Source: Chloroflexota bacterium (lineage in GTDB: Bacteria > Chloroflexota > Anaerolineae > Caldilineales > Caldilineaceae). Taken from it: a stretch of 64,000 nucleotides of DNA. Where the stretch lies: the NCBI GenBank assembly GCA_016861025.1, contig BOKO01000001.1, positions 302,001-366,000 on the forward strand, read 5' to 3'. The notes below the pieces were generated by a model that saw nothing but the letters and a program-made list of their open reading frames with translations, did not search any database and was not told the DNA's origin. Within the stretch, counting starts at the first letter, position 1. Every line of letters starts with the position of its first letter. This document shows, piece after piece, positions 40,924 through 50,327 of the stretch. The translations under genes were made by a program, and so were the position numbers.

Positions 40924-41955
40924 ATGCGAAACCTATTGCCGTTGCCACCTCACTATGCACCGCAGAAGGTAGGTGAAATCTGGCGAGTTGACTATGCAGA
41001 ACGGGAACTCGAAGCGGAAGCATGGGCGAATCGTTACAGGCTGCAACCGGTGTCTGAAGATCGCTTTCGCATAGCGTTGCTGGCTATCGATGTCCAAAAC
41101 ACGTTTTGCATCCCCGGGTTCGAGTTGTTTGTGGGGGGGCGTTCAGGACAAGGGGCGGTCGAAGACAATCGGCGACTGTGCGAGTTTATTTATCGAAATC
41201 TCGATATCATCACCCAGATCTTTCCAACGCTGGACACTCATCAGGCGGCGCAGATTTTTCATCCAGTTTTTTTCATCAATGATGTTGGGGAGCATCCGAC
41301 GCCGTATACGCAGATTTCGGTGGAAGATGTCGAGCGCGGCGTCTGGCGTTTCAACCGCGCACTGGCGGCGACGCTGGGATTCGATCCTGAGTATGTGCAG
41401 GAGCATCTGTTGCACTATACGCGCTCCCTGGCAAGCTCTGGTCACTACGCTCTAACTGTCTGGCCCTACCACGCCATGCTCGGCAGCATCGGCCATGCAC
41501 TGGTTCCAGCGTTTGAAGAGGCGCTTTTCTTTCACGGCATCGCCCGACAGAGCCAGCCCGATTTTCAGGTGAAGGGCAATGTTGTGCTCACCGAGAATTA
41601 TTCGGCGATCGAACCGGAGGTGAAGGCGGATAAGCACGGAAAACCGCTTGGCGCGTTGAATCAAGCGCTGCTGGACAGGCTGCGCACATTCGATGCCGTT
41701 TTGGTTGCAGGACAAGCCAAGAGTCATTGTGTGGCGTGGACGGTGCAGGACTTGCTCGATGAATATCGGGAACGCGATCCCGAGCAAATTCGCAAGATAT
41801 ATCTTCTGGTCGACTGCATGTCGCCGGTTGTGGCGCCGGGGGTGATCGACTATACGGAAATCGCCGACGCGGCTTTTGAACGTTTTGCAGAGGCTGGAAT
41901 GCACCTTGTTCGCTCGACAGATCCGATAGAGGAGTGGTTGCTGGAGCTGCACTAG
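40924..41955 (+). CDS. Isochorismatase-like cysteine hydrolase
   Basis: 343 residues, ribosome site AAGGAGGATCG. The catalytic triad of the nicotinamidase/isochorismatase fold is visible: Asp56 (LLAIDVQNTF), Lys217 (FQVKGN, followed by the NYSAI element) and Cys269 (QAKSHCVAWTV). It is much longer than the usual about 200 residues: some 45 extra N-terminal residues and an insert between the Asp and Lys regions (HQAAQIFHPVFFINDVG ... LHYTRSLA) that resembles the long nicotinamidase-like group. Substrate open: nicotinamide, an N-carbamoyl compound or isochorismate are the family choices. It is a single gene with its own promoter and bidirectional terminator, divergent from trp; the neighbour does not by itself imply chorismate chemistry. 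Confidence 0.88.
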   Translation: MRNLLPLPPHYAPQKVGEIWRVDYAERELEAEAWANRYRLQPVSEDRFRIALLAIDVQNTFCIPGFELFVGGRSGQGAVEDNRRLCEFIYRNLDIITQIFPTLDTHQAAQIFHPVFFINDVGEHPTPYTQISVEDVERGVWRFNRALAATLGFDPEYVQEHLLHYTRSLASSGHYALTVWPYHAMLGSIGHALVPAFEEALFFHGIARQSQPDFQVKGNVVLTENYSAIEPEVKADKHGKPLGALNQALLDRLRTFDAVLVAGQAKSHCVAWTVQDLLDEYRERDPEQIRKIYLLVDCMSPVVAPGVIDYTEIADAAFERFAEAGMHLVRSTDPIEEWLLELH

Positions 41956-41992
41956 AGTGATAGCTTTGCCGCAATCAAATGATGTTGTGGGG

Positions 41993-42034
41993 AAAAACGA
42001 GGGCGACGCCTTTTCAGCGTCGCCCTCCGTTTTT
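41993..42034. terminator. Bidirectional rho-independent terminator
   Basis: Perfect 11-bp stem GAGGGCGACGC (41999-42009) / GCGTCGCCCTC (42017-42027) with a 7-nt loop, flanked by AAAAA on the left and TTTTT on the right, so it works on both strands for the convergent isochorismatase-like and hibernation-factor genes. Confidence 0.92.
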
Positions 42035-42068
42035 ATTTAACTGGATTGCCTGCGCAATCGTCAGCGTC

Positions 42069-42638
<570 letters not shown>

Positions 42639-43186
42639 GGTCGTGCTCCTTTCTACGATAGCGTTTGGTTAGCAAGTGAGGGGATTGATGGAAACGCATA
42701 TTTTCGTGATCTCTGCCGGCTCCCTCAATTCCGAAAACGGTGTTTCGCAACCACAAGTTCCGTTGCTGATCGGCTGGTTTGACTGGATGTGACAGGCAAA
42801 TGGATGCTGACCAGAGTAAGTTGGCAGCGATGCAGCTTCGGTTCGTACAAAAGCGGGAGCCATAGCAGAAGCATCATCCATAATCGGATTTTAGTCAGGT
42901 CGGAACGAATTGTCAATGTCCGTTTGACCGGTATTTTTGAGGAGCGTCATCGCCAAACAATTGTTCTGTTATGCGCTACTTGTCAGCACATTGTAAGAAA
43001 ATGGAGAGCATTTCTCAACTACAATAGGCGCTAAAGAGCCATGACAGTGTGTTGGCATTGCGCCAATGCTCAGAATGCCTTACACACGGTGGAGGATTCG
43101 TTCATTGCACCTGTGAAGCCAGGCGGCGATCAAATTCTTACCCACGAGGAAACCATTGCGATATGCTGAGACGAGGACGAAGTGAA
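42639..43186. other. Divergent intergenic region before the polysaccharide locus; no gene seen
   Basis: 548 bp between hpf (minus) and the sugar transferase gene (plus). Promoters for both should lie here; I could not pick a convincing -35/-10 pair. Open frames on both strands (for example 42789-43034) lack ribosome sites and recognisable sequence. The length would suit a regulated leader for the exopolysaccharide genes, but no riboswitch motif stands out. Confidence 0.5.
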
Positions 43187-44692
43187 ATGACGGCAGATGC
43201 GAAAATCGTAGTTGGACATGCAGAAAAAGCGAATGTGCAGCATGGGCGTGGTGATGTTCATGCACAACGGCGCACATATCGGTTGTTTTTGGTCATCGGC
43301 GATGCTTTTGTTCTGTTGATTGCCTTTACGCTGGCGTACTGGCTGCGCTTTACAGTTGGTCTTGCTGTCTCAACCGACATTGTTCCAAATCCGCAGGAAT
43401 ATCTGATTCTGTCGATCATCCTGATTCCGGTTTGGCTATCGATCTTTGCACTCTTCGGTCTTTATGATTTCAATATTTTGCTCGGCGATATTACCGAATA
43501 CGGTCGGGTCTTCAATGCCGTGACGTGGGGGATGATGGCTGTAATGATCTACGGCTTCTTTAACCCCGAGTTCGTGATTGCACGCGCCTGGCTGGTCTTT
43601 GCCTGGCTGTTGTCGGGCTTTCTGGTCAGCGCTTTTCGCCTGATCATGCGTCGCATTGCGTATCGTGCACGACGCTATGGCTATTTCGTCTCGCCCACAG
43701 TGATCGTTGGCACGAACCAAGAGGCTATAGCGCTTGCCGATCAGTTGCGCGATTCCGCCGGATCTGGCCTTCAGATCGCCGGTTTTGTCAGCGTCGATGG
43801 CAAGGACGCGTATAGTTTAGGCGATCAGGTGCATGGCATCAAAGTGCTTGGCGCAATCGACGAGCTGTCGAAAATTTTGGATGAACACAAGATTGAAGAA
43901 GTGGTGATCGCGACGACTGCGATGGAGTCGGAGCAGCTTGTGCAGGTTTCACAGTGTCTTACAGCACAACATGAATCGGTGCGAATGCGGCTTTCGTCAG
44001 GTCTCTATGAAGTGTTCACAACAGGGATGGAAGTGACGACCAGAAATTCAGTGCCGTTGACCAGCCTGCGGCGGCTGCGGCTGAGCAGAGTCGAGACTAT
44101 GCTCAAGATGTTGTTGGACTATACGCTGATTCTGTTGGCGCTGCCAGTGTTGATCCCACTCTTTGCAGTGATTGCTATCGTCGTCAAACTGGATTCTCCG
44201 GGGCCCGTCTTTCATCGACGCAAGGTGCTGGGTGTTGGCGGACGCACCTTCGACGCCTTCAAGTTCCGAACAATGTACGTCAATGGCGACGCGATTCTGG
44301 AGCAATATCCAGAATTGAAGCTGGAACTGGCAAGGACGCAGAAACTCAAGAACGACCCGCGCATTACACCCGTCGGCAAGTTTTTGCGCCGCACAAGTCT
44401 GGATGAGCTGCCACAGTTGATCAATGTGCTGCTTGGGCAGATGAGTCTTGTTGGCCCGCGCATGATCAGCCCTGGCGAGCATGATCTTTACGGGCGCATG
44501 AAGTTCAATCTGCTGACGGTCAAACCAGGCTTGACGGGCATGTGGCAGGTTTCGGGGCGTTCCGACCTCTCCTATGAGGAGCGGATTCGGCTGGACATGT
44601 ACTACATTCGCAACTATAGCATCTGGACAGACATTCAGATTCTCTTCTTCCAGACGCTGCCGGCAGTGACAAAAGGGCACGGCGCTTATTAG
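43187..44692 (+). CDS. Polyprenyl-phosphate sugar-1-phosphate transferase (exopolysaccharide initiating enzyme)
   Basis: 501 residues from ATG 43187 (GAGGACGAAGTGAA upstream); the frame is open from 43049. Four N-terminal transmembrane helices (about 32-155), a nucleotide-binding CoA_binding_3-like domain (about 170-300: PTVIVGTNQEAIALADQL), one more helix (about 305-330) and the bacterial sugar transferase domain (about 330-500) with FKFRTMYVNGD, RRTSLDELPQLINVLLG, QMSLVGPR and KPGLTGMWQVSGRS. WbaP/WcaJ-type enzymes move hexose-1-phosphate from a UDP-sugar to undecaprenyl phosphate, the first step of exopolysaccharide or S-layer glycan assembly. First gene of the surface-glycan locus. Confidence 0.95.
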   Translation: MTADAKIVVGHAEKANVQHGRGDVHAQRRTYRLFLVIGDAFVLLIAFTLAYWLRFTVGLAVSTDIVPNPQEYLILSIILIPVWLSIFALFGLYDFNILLGDITEYGRVFNAVTWGMMAVMIYGFFNPEFVIARAWLVFAWLLSGFLVSAFRLIMRRIAYRARRYGYFVSPTVIVGTNQEAIALADQLRDSAGSGLQIAGFVSVDGKDAYSLGDQVHGIKVLGAIDELSKILDEHKIEEVVIATTAMESEQLVQVSQCLTAQHESVRMRLSSGLYEVFTTGMEVTTRNSVPLTSLRRLRLSRVETMLKMLLDYTLILLALPVLIPLFAVIAIVVKLDSPGPVFHRRKVLGVGGRTFDAFKFRTMYVNGDAILEQYPELKLELARTQKLKNDPRITPVGKFLRRTSLDELPQLINVLLGQMSLVGPRMISPGEHDLYGRMKFNLLTVKPGLTGMWQVSGRSDLSYEERIRLDMYYIRNYSIWTDIQILFFQTLPAVTKGHGAY

Positions 44693-44792
44693 TGCATCAG
44701 ATGAAATCAGGAGGCGTATGCACGGTGTGACTTAACATAAAAGAGTTTGCTGAACGCCTTCTGATTTCTAAAGATGATTCTGGAGCACAAAA

Positions 44793-45527
44793 ATGAAAGC
44801 GTTGATTTTGGCGGCGGGAAAAGGGACGCGTCTGGGCGAACTCACCGCTGACTTTCCGAAGCCGATGTTGCCGGTGAATGGCCGACCGCTGCTTGTCCAT
44901 CAGGTCGAGTGGCTGCGGATGCACGGCGTCACTCAAATTGCTATGAATCTACATCATGCCGCCGAAGTGATTCGTGACTACTTCGGCGACGGCAGTCGAT
45001 TTGGCGTGGAGATCGTCTACTCTTACGAACCCCAGTTGCTTGGCACCGCCGGCGCCGCCAAGAAGCTGGAATGGTTTCTCAGCAAGCGATTTGTTGTCGT
45101 CTATGGAGATGTATTCACCAACGTCAACCTGTCGCACCTCAACGCATGGCACAGCGCAAAGATGAGAGACGGCGACAGAGGGTTGACGCTCTCGCTCTAT
45201 CGCGTTCCCAACCCAACCGAGTGCGGGCTGGTTGACATCGATGCGCAAGGCGTTGTGCGCCGCTTTGTCGAGAAGCCGCCCGCCGATCAGGTCTTCACCG
45301 ACCTCGCCAATGCCGGTATTTTGATCTGCGAGGCGCGCGTTTTGTCGCGCGTGCCCGCCGAAACCGTCTACGATTTCGGTCGTGATTTGTTGCCCGACCT
45401 GCTCGCCGCCGAGTGGCCGGTTTGGGGGAAGCCTATCACACCCGATGAATACGTTATCGATATCGGTACGCCGTCAGGTTATGCGCGAGCACAGCAACTG
45501 GCGGCAACCGCTACGCTGGCGGTGTGA
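44793..45527 (+). CDS. hddC: Nucleotidyltransferase, heptose-1-phosphate guanylyltransferase (HddC)-like
   Basis: 244 residues. Sugar-phosphate nucleotidyltransferase with the N-terminal signature LILAAGKGTRLGELTADFPKP, metal-binding Asp in VVYGDVFTNV and a C-terminal VIDIGTPSGYARAQ. Alone it could be a mannose- or glucose-1-phosphate enzyme, but the next three genes are GmhA, GmhB and HddA homologues, so the role of attaching GMP to D-glycero-alpha-D-manno-heptose 1-phosphate (last step to GDP-heptose) fits best. First of four heptose genes in one direction. Confidence 0.87.
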   Translation: MKALILAAGKGTRLGELTADFPKPMLPVNGRPLLVHQVEWLRMHGVTQIAMNLHHAAEVIRDYFGDGSRFGVEIVYSYEPQLLGTAGAAKKLEWFLSKRFVVVYGDVFTNVNLSHLNAWHSAKMRDGDRGLTLSLYRVPNPTECGLVDIDAQGVVRRFVEKPPADQVFTDLANAGILICEARVLSRVPAETVYDFGRDLLPDLLAAEWPVWGKPITPDEYVIDIGTPSGYARAQQLAATATLAV

Positions 45528-45644
45528 TGTTTCGCAAGGCAAAACAGATGAGATCGGGTGTCTTCGACGCAGAGGACAGGTGTTCGTTTTGCGTCGAAAC
45601 CTGGTGATTGATCTTCGCTTCTGACGTCAGGGGGGAGAAATGTC

Positions 45645-46622
45645 ATGATTATTTCACAGACTCCGTTGCGCATCAGTTTTTTTGGAGGAGGGACTGACTT
45701 CCGCGATTTCTACGCGCAGGAGCCGGGAATGGTGCTCAGTTCCGCGATCGACAAATACATCTTTGTAACGATCAAAGAACGGTTCGACGACAAAATTCGC
45801 GTCGGCTATACACGCACCGAACTGGTCGATAGCATCGACGAGGTCGAGCATGAGCTGGTGCGCGAATGTCTGCGTCGCACCGGCATTACACATGGCGTTG
45901 AAATCAATACGATGGCGGACATTCCCTCGGAAGGGTCGGGGCTGGGTTCCTCTAGCACGCTTACTGTGGGGCTGCTTCATGCGATGTACACCTATTTGGG
46001 CGCCCCCAAGGATCATGCCGTTCTGGCGCGTGAGGCGTGTGAGATCGAGATCGACGTGCTCAAGAAGCCTATCGGCGTGCAGGATCAGTACATTGCAGCG
46101 TATGGCGGCCAACGAGTGCTGCAATTCTGTCCAGACGGCGAAGTAAGCGTTCAGCAGGTTGTGATGCAGCCGGGTGTGGCGCGTCGCCTCAATCAAAACC
46201 TGATGTTGTTTTACACAAACCTGCCGCGCAAGGCGGAGAGCGTCCTGACCGAGCAACGCCAAAATATCGAAGATCGGCGCACAGTATTGCGCGAAATGAA
46301 ACGCATGGTGGTCATTGGGCGTGCGGCGCTTGAAGAAGGCGCGCTTGACGACTTTGGTCTGTTGTTGCATGAGGCGTGGCAATTCAAAAAGCAACTTGCC
46401 AGCAAAGTCAGCAATCCGCTGATTGATGAGATATACGCCACTGCCGTCAAAGCTGGTGCATTGGGCGGAAAGATCACCGGCGCAGGTGGGGGGGGGTTCT
46501 TGCTGCTTTATTGCCCGCGCGAGAAGCAGGACGATGTGCGCACCGCACTCTGCCATCTGCCCGAGTTGCCCTTTCACTTGGAGCGAGACGGGACAAAGAT
46601 CATCTTCAATTATCGTCGCTAA
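45645..46622 (+). CDS. hddA: GHMP kinase, D-glycero-alpha-D-manno-heptose-7-phosphate kinase (HddA)-like
   Basis: 325 residues, ribosome site GGGGGGAGAAATGTC. The start MIISQTPLRISFFGGGTDF is the GHMP motif 1 as found in HddA/FKP-type kinases; motif 2 is EGSGLGSSSTL (ATP loop), and motif 3 is KITGAGGGGFLLLY near the C-terminus. HddA phosphorylates O-1 of heptose 7-phosphate to give the 1,7-bisphosphate of the alpha (GDP) branch, unlike the bifunctional HldE of the ADP (LPS) branch. A poly-G run (46488-46497) in the motif 3 codons is a possible slippage site. Confidence 0.92.
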   Translation: MIISQTPLRISFFGGGTDFRDFYAQEPGMVLSSAIDKYIFVTIKERFDDKIRVGYTRTELVDSIDEVEHELVRECLRRTGITHGVEINTMADIPSEGSGLGSSSTLTVGLLHAMYTYLGAPKDHAVLAREACEIEIDVLKKPIGVQDQYIAAYGGQRVLQFCPDGEVSVQQVVMQPGVARRLNQNLMLFYTNLPRKAESVLTEQRQNIEDRRTVLREMKRMVVIGRAALEEGALDDFGLLLHEAWQFKKQLASKVSNPLIDEIYATAVKAGALGGKITGAGGGGFLLLYCPREKQDDVRTALCHLPELPFHLERDGTKIIFNYRR

Positions 46623-46657
46623 GGGTTGATTGTTTCCAACAAGAGGAGAATCGGATT

Positions 46658-47248
46658 ATGTACAGCAACCCATATTTCATCCGCACTTATGCGAACGAAC
46701 TTCAGGACACTCTGGCAAATCTTCCCTGGAGCGCAATCAACGATGTCGTGCGCACGGTCTTTGACGCCTGGACAGAACGAAAAACGGTCTTTGTCATGGG
46801 CAACGGCGGCAGTGCAGCCACGGCGCTGCACATGGCGGCGGATTTGAGCAAGAATACGGCTGTGCCTGGTTTCCCGCGGCTGCGCGCCGTCTCCTTCAAC
46901 GACAATATGGCGCTCTTCTCGGCGCTCGGCAACGACACGGCGTACGATCAGGTTTTTCGCGAGCAGGTGCTTACCTATGTTGACAGCGGCGATGTGGTGA
47001 TCGCCATTTCAGCGAGTGGAAACTCGCCGAATGTTCTCAACGCAGTCACTGCGGCGCGAGATTTGGGCGCAACGACGATTGGGTTCAGTGGCTATTATGG
47101 TGGTAAACTGGCAGGAATGGTTGATATTCCTGTGGTGGTTCCGAATCATTCGATTGAGCAGATCGAGGATGTGCACATGATTCTGGAGCACATGGTGACT
47201 GCAAGCGTCCGACAGGCGGTGCACCAGGCTGTGAAGCGTGCTGTATAG
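46658..47248 (+). CDS. gmhA: Sedoheptulose-7-phosphate isomerase
   Basis: 196 residues from ATG 46658 (AAGAGGAGAATCGGATT upstream); the longer open frame from 46511 lies over the kinase gene. SIS domain with VFVMGNGGSAATALHMAADL and VVIAISASGNSPNVL, the phosphosugar-binding loops, and the C-terminal helix IEDVHMILEHMV with the GmhA Glu/His residues. It converts sedoheptulose 7-phosphate to D-glycero-D-manno-heptose 7-phosphate, the entry step of nucleotide-heptose synthesis. It is followed by gmhB with practically no gap. Confidence 0.94.
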   Translation: MYSNPYFIRTYANELQDTLANLPWSAINDVVRTVFDAWTERKTVFVMGNGGSAATALHMAADLSKNTAVPGFPRLRAVSFNDNMALFSALGNDTAYDQVFREQVLTYVDSGDVVIAISASGNSPNVLNAVTAARDLGATTIGFSGYYGGKLAGMVDIPVVVPNHSIEQIEDVHMILEHMVTASVRQAVHQAVKRAV

Positions 47249-47252
47249 CGAC

Positions 47253-47918
47253 ATGGATTTGACGCGATTGCCCCCGCACACTTTAGGCAACCCGCACCGC
47301 AAGCTTTTGCCACAAGCGGTGTTTCTCGACCGTGACGGCACGATCAACGTTGAACGCGCCGATTACGTGAAGAGTATTGGGGAATTAGTGTTTTTGGCTG
47401 GCGCGCTTGCGGCGATCAGCAATTTGTCCCGGTTCGAGATTCCAATTGTCCTGATCACGAACCAGTCTGCCATCGGGCGTGGCATTGTCACGCCCGAACA
47501 GATTGATAGCATCCACGCTCATCTTCGAGCGTGTGTGCGGGCCGCAGGTGGACGGATCGACGCAATTTACACCTGCCCTCATCGTCCTGACGAGGGGTGC
47601 GCCTGTCGCAAGCCTAAACCTGGGTTGTTGCTAGACGCCGCCGCCGATCTTCATCTTGATCTCCGACAATGTGTCTTCATCGGCGACAGTATCGCTGATT
47701 TGAATGCTGCACGCGCAGCGGGATGTCAACCTATCATGGTTGGTACAGGCCGTCAGGCGCAGGCGCTGGCGCGGCTCGCCGAAATCGAACACAGTCTGGT
47801 GTTGGTGGCTGATCTGTCGGCTGCCGTGGAGTGGATGCATCGGCGATTGGCCGCCGGTCTGCATGTTTGCGATGCAGCGCCAGTTTTGGAGACGGGCGCT
47901 GTATCGCAGCGGGGGTAA
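47253..47918 (+). CDS. gmhB: D-glycero-D-manno-heptose 1,7-bisphosphate 7-phosphatase
   Basis: 221 residues from ATG 47253; a GTG at 47238 overlapping gmhA is an alternative. HAD-superfamily phosphatase with nucleophile motif FLDRDGTINVE, Ser/Thr motif ITNQSAIGRG, and the GmhB zinc loop CPHRPDEGCACRKPKPG, then VFIGDSIADLNAA with the metal Asp. It removes the 7-phosphate, giving heptose 1-phosphate for HddC. With hddC, hddA and gmhA it completes the route to GDP-D-glycero-alpha-D-manno-heptose. The end of the protein (after EWMHRRLAAG) is unusual and may be variable. Confidence 0.93.
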   Translation: MDLTRLPPHTLGNPHRKLLPQAVFLDRDGTINVERADYVKSIGELVFLAGALAAISNLSRFEIPIVLITNQSAIGRGIVTPEQIDSIHAHLRACVRAAGGRIDAIYTCPHRPDEGCACRKPKPGLLLDAAADLHLDLRQCVFIGDSIADLNAARAAGCQPIMVGTGRQAQALARLAEIEHSLVLVADLSAAVEWMHRRLAAGLHVCDAAPVLETGAVSQRG

Positions 47919-47924
47919 AGCAAT

Positions 47925-50303
47925 ATGTGTGCATGCCCATATTTGGGGCTATATGACGACGCAACGATCATGCTGAGCGAGGCAACGCCGGCGCATCGTT
48001 GTTTTGGTACAAAACCACCCACTTCGCCATCGACCGATCATCAATCAAGTTATTGTCTGGTCGCGGCGCATGTGAACTGTCCGTACTACCTGGCAGCCGT
48101 CAAGCAGGATGGCGGTCATCGTTCTGTCGGCGCTGGACAGCGTCGACGCCGTGGAAGCGGTGCGCTGGTGTTTGCCGGAGTAATGGTTGTCGGTGTGTTG
48201 GTGGCTGCGGCTGTATTTGCCGCCAACGGCGCGTTCGGCATCTTGCCCAGCCCGACGCCGCCCGATGTCGAGATTGCAATCGCTGACACGCCGACCGCCA
48301 CAGCCACGGCGACGATGACGCCTTCTCCTTCGCCGATTGCAGAACCGGCCACCGACACCCCAACCGCCACGATGCCGCCGCTGGTGTTGCCCTCGCCAAC
48401 GCCTGTGTCGCCATTGGTCGCCGATGTCGCAACGCCGCCGATCGCCGGCGTTCCAACGATTGAAGCGCAACAAATTGTATTGACGCCATCGAGCGGCGGC
48501 GTTGGCTGGTGGGACAGCTCCGACGACGTGCAGATCGGGCTGAATGATTCATTCCTCTACGCCGGCGTCTACGGTAATGAATCGCTATTGAGCGCAGTTC
48601 GCTTCAACTTGAATCGAATCCCGCGCGGCGCGCCGATTCTTTCGGCTGAACTGCAGTTGAACGGGCTGGCGGATGATCGACTTAATCCCAACGCTGACGG
48701 TCTCTGGCGCGTTCAATTGATCCCCCAAAGCGAGTTGGACAATCTGATCGGCGCCAATTTCATGATGGTCTATAGCGCAGCCGCGCCGATCACATTGCGC
48801 GAGCTGCGCACAGAAGACCTTGGCCGCGACCGCCTCAATACGTGGCAACTGGAGCCTTCGACCCTGCGCTGGTTGGAGGAACAGCGTCTCAATGGCGCCG
48901 AGTCGGTCATCGTGCGACTCACAGCCTCGACCAACAACACAGGCGACACGCTCTTCGCCTGGGACAGTGGGATCGGTCAGAAAACTGCTGGCGTTCCACC
49001 TGCGCTGGCGCTCATGGTCGGTCCGCCGCCGCCAACGCCGCCGCCGCTGCCAACTTACGAATACCTGGTCGCCACTTTCACGCCTGCGCCGGAGAATGTA
49101 TTGACCGCCGTAGCGCTGCAAAATACAGCAACTGCTGTCGCCGAGACAACCGGAACCTTCACGCCGGTGCCGCCCTTTGTCACGCCGACGCCGCTGCCGC
49201 AAAATCTGGCGACGGTGCAGGCGGCGGCGCTGCTGGCAGGCAAGCCGCCAGTTGTGGTGGAAACGCCCGTTCCCGCCAATTCAGCCACAGCGACCGCACA
49301 GGCGGAGTACGCCACCGCTGTTGCGGTGACGACTGGCACTTTCACCCCCGTTCCGACGGAGTATGTGACGCCGTTTGTGGTTCCGCCCTCTCCACCTGCA
49401 CTCAACGTGGCGACAGTGGTGGCGCGCATCGTCGAAGGCACAGCCACCGCCCAGGCCGGCGGACCGACCTTTACGCCGCTGCCCTATAACGCCGTGATCG
49501 GTGAGTTCGTTATCGCCACACCGACGCCGCAGAATGTGGCGACTGCGGCCGCTATTGCTCTTGCTGCAACGGCCGATGCCCAGACCTATGGCCCGGCGTC
49601 GCCGACGCCCTTCCATTGGATTGTCATCACCCCGACGCCGGAGCCGTTGCCAACTGCAACGCCGACCACGCCACCGCTGATTCTGGAAGAGGACTTTACG
49701 CCGACGCCGATCCCTACGGCTACAGAATTTATTCCTGATCGGCTGCCAGACGAGTTCAAGAACCTGATCTTCTTCCGACGCGGCGCAGAGCCTAACGCCG
49801 AAACCTGGGTTTACAACCCAGCCACACAGCAGACAGGTCTGATCACGCGGCCATGGCTCTATCCACTGGCGCGGGAAATCTTGACGCGCTCCCCCGATGG
49901 TCAGCAGGAGGTGTTCGTCAAGCGCGATGCCAACGGCGTGGCGCAGCTCCATGTGCGCACCATCGGCTCCGACCGCTCGCGCCAGATTACATCGTTTGGC
50001 CGCGACAGCTATGATCCGGCGTGGTCGCCTACTGGTGAGTGGATTGCGTTCGTTTCCAACAACCCGGGGAACGACGAGATTTATCGCGTCACACCGGATG
50101 GCAGCATCGTCGAACGGTTAACAAACAACAATTGGGAGTGGGACAAGCACCCAACCTGGTCGCCTGATGGTAAACAGATCGTCTTCTTCTCGAATCGCGA
50201 CGTTGGACGCACACAGCTCTGGATCATGAACGCAGATGGCTCTGGTCAGCGCAACTTGCTTGCAAGCGAATTCAACGATCTCTATCCAGTGTGGACGCGT
50301 TAG
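47925..50303 (+). CDS. Membrane-anchored surface protein: Cys/His-rich N-terminus, TM, DNRLRE-like domain, Thr/Pro repeats, PD40 propeller
   Basis: 792 residues, ribosome site GGGGGTAAAGCAAT. Order: (1) about 1-56, Cys/His-rich, CPYLGLYDD with Cys4, AHRC with Cys26, DHQSSYC with His39 and Cys44, and NCPYY with Cys52, a zinc-binding-like arrangement; (2) RRRR (73-76) and one transmembrane helix (about 79-101), placing part 1 inside and the rest outside; (3) Pro/Thr linker; (4) DNRLRE-type beta domain (about 190-365: SAVRFNLNRIPRGAPILSAE); (5) several imperfect repeats of the form TPxPxNVxTAxAxxxATA...GTFTPVP (about 370-600); (6) two PD40/TolB-like blades (AWSPTGEWIAFVSNN, TWSPDGKQIVFFSNR). It is located between the heptose genes and the tyrosine kinase. 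Function unknown; anchoring or sensing at the glycan layer is a guess. Confidence 0.85.
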   Translation: MCACPYLGLYDDATIMLSEATPAHRCFGTKPPTSPSTDHQSSYCLVAAHVNCPYYLAAVKQDGGHRSVGAGQRRRRGSGALVFAGVMVVGVLVAAAVFAANGAFGILPSPTPPDVEIAIADTPTATATATMTPSPSPIAEPATDTPTATMPPLVLPSPTPVSPLVADVATPPIAGVPTIEAQQIVLTPSSGGVGWWDSSDDVQIGLNDSFLYAGVYGNESLLSAVRFNLNRIPRGAPILSAELQLNGLADDRLNPNADGLWRVQLIPQSELDNLIGANFMMVYSAAAPITLRELRTEDLGRDRLNTWQLEPSTLRWLEEQRLNGAESVIVRLTASTNNTGDTLFAWDSGIGQKTAGVPPALALMVGPPPPTPPPLPTYEYLVATFTPAPENVLTAVALQNTATAVAETTGTFTPVPPFVTPTPLPQNLATVQAAALLAGKPPVVVETPVPANSATATAQAEYATAVAVTTGTFTPVPTEYVTPFVVPPSPPALNVATVVARIVEGTATAQAGGPTFTPLPYNAVIGEFVIATPTPQNVATAAAIALAATADAQTYGPASPTPFHWIVITPTPEPLPTATPTTPPLILEEDFTPTPIPTATEFIPDRLPDEFKNLIFFRRGAEPNAETWVYNPATQQTGLITRPWLYPLAREILTRSPDGQQEVFVKRDANGVAQLHVRTIGSDRSRQITSFGRDSYDPAWSPTGEWIAFVSNNPGNDEIYRVTPDGSIVERLTNNNWEWDKHPTWSPDGKQIVFFSNRDVGRTQLWIMNADGSGQRNLLASEFNDLYPVWTR

Positions 50304-50327
50304 CAGGCTTGTGATAAGGTAGAGTGC

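Noticed and set aside
42789..43034. 81-codon frame in the hpf / sugar-transferase gap
   Set aside because: No ribosome site and no recognisable sequence; composition as in non-coding DNA.
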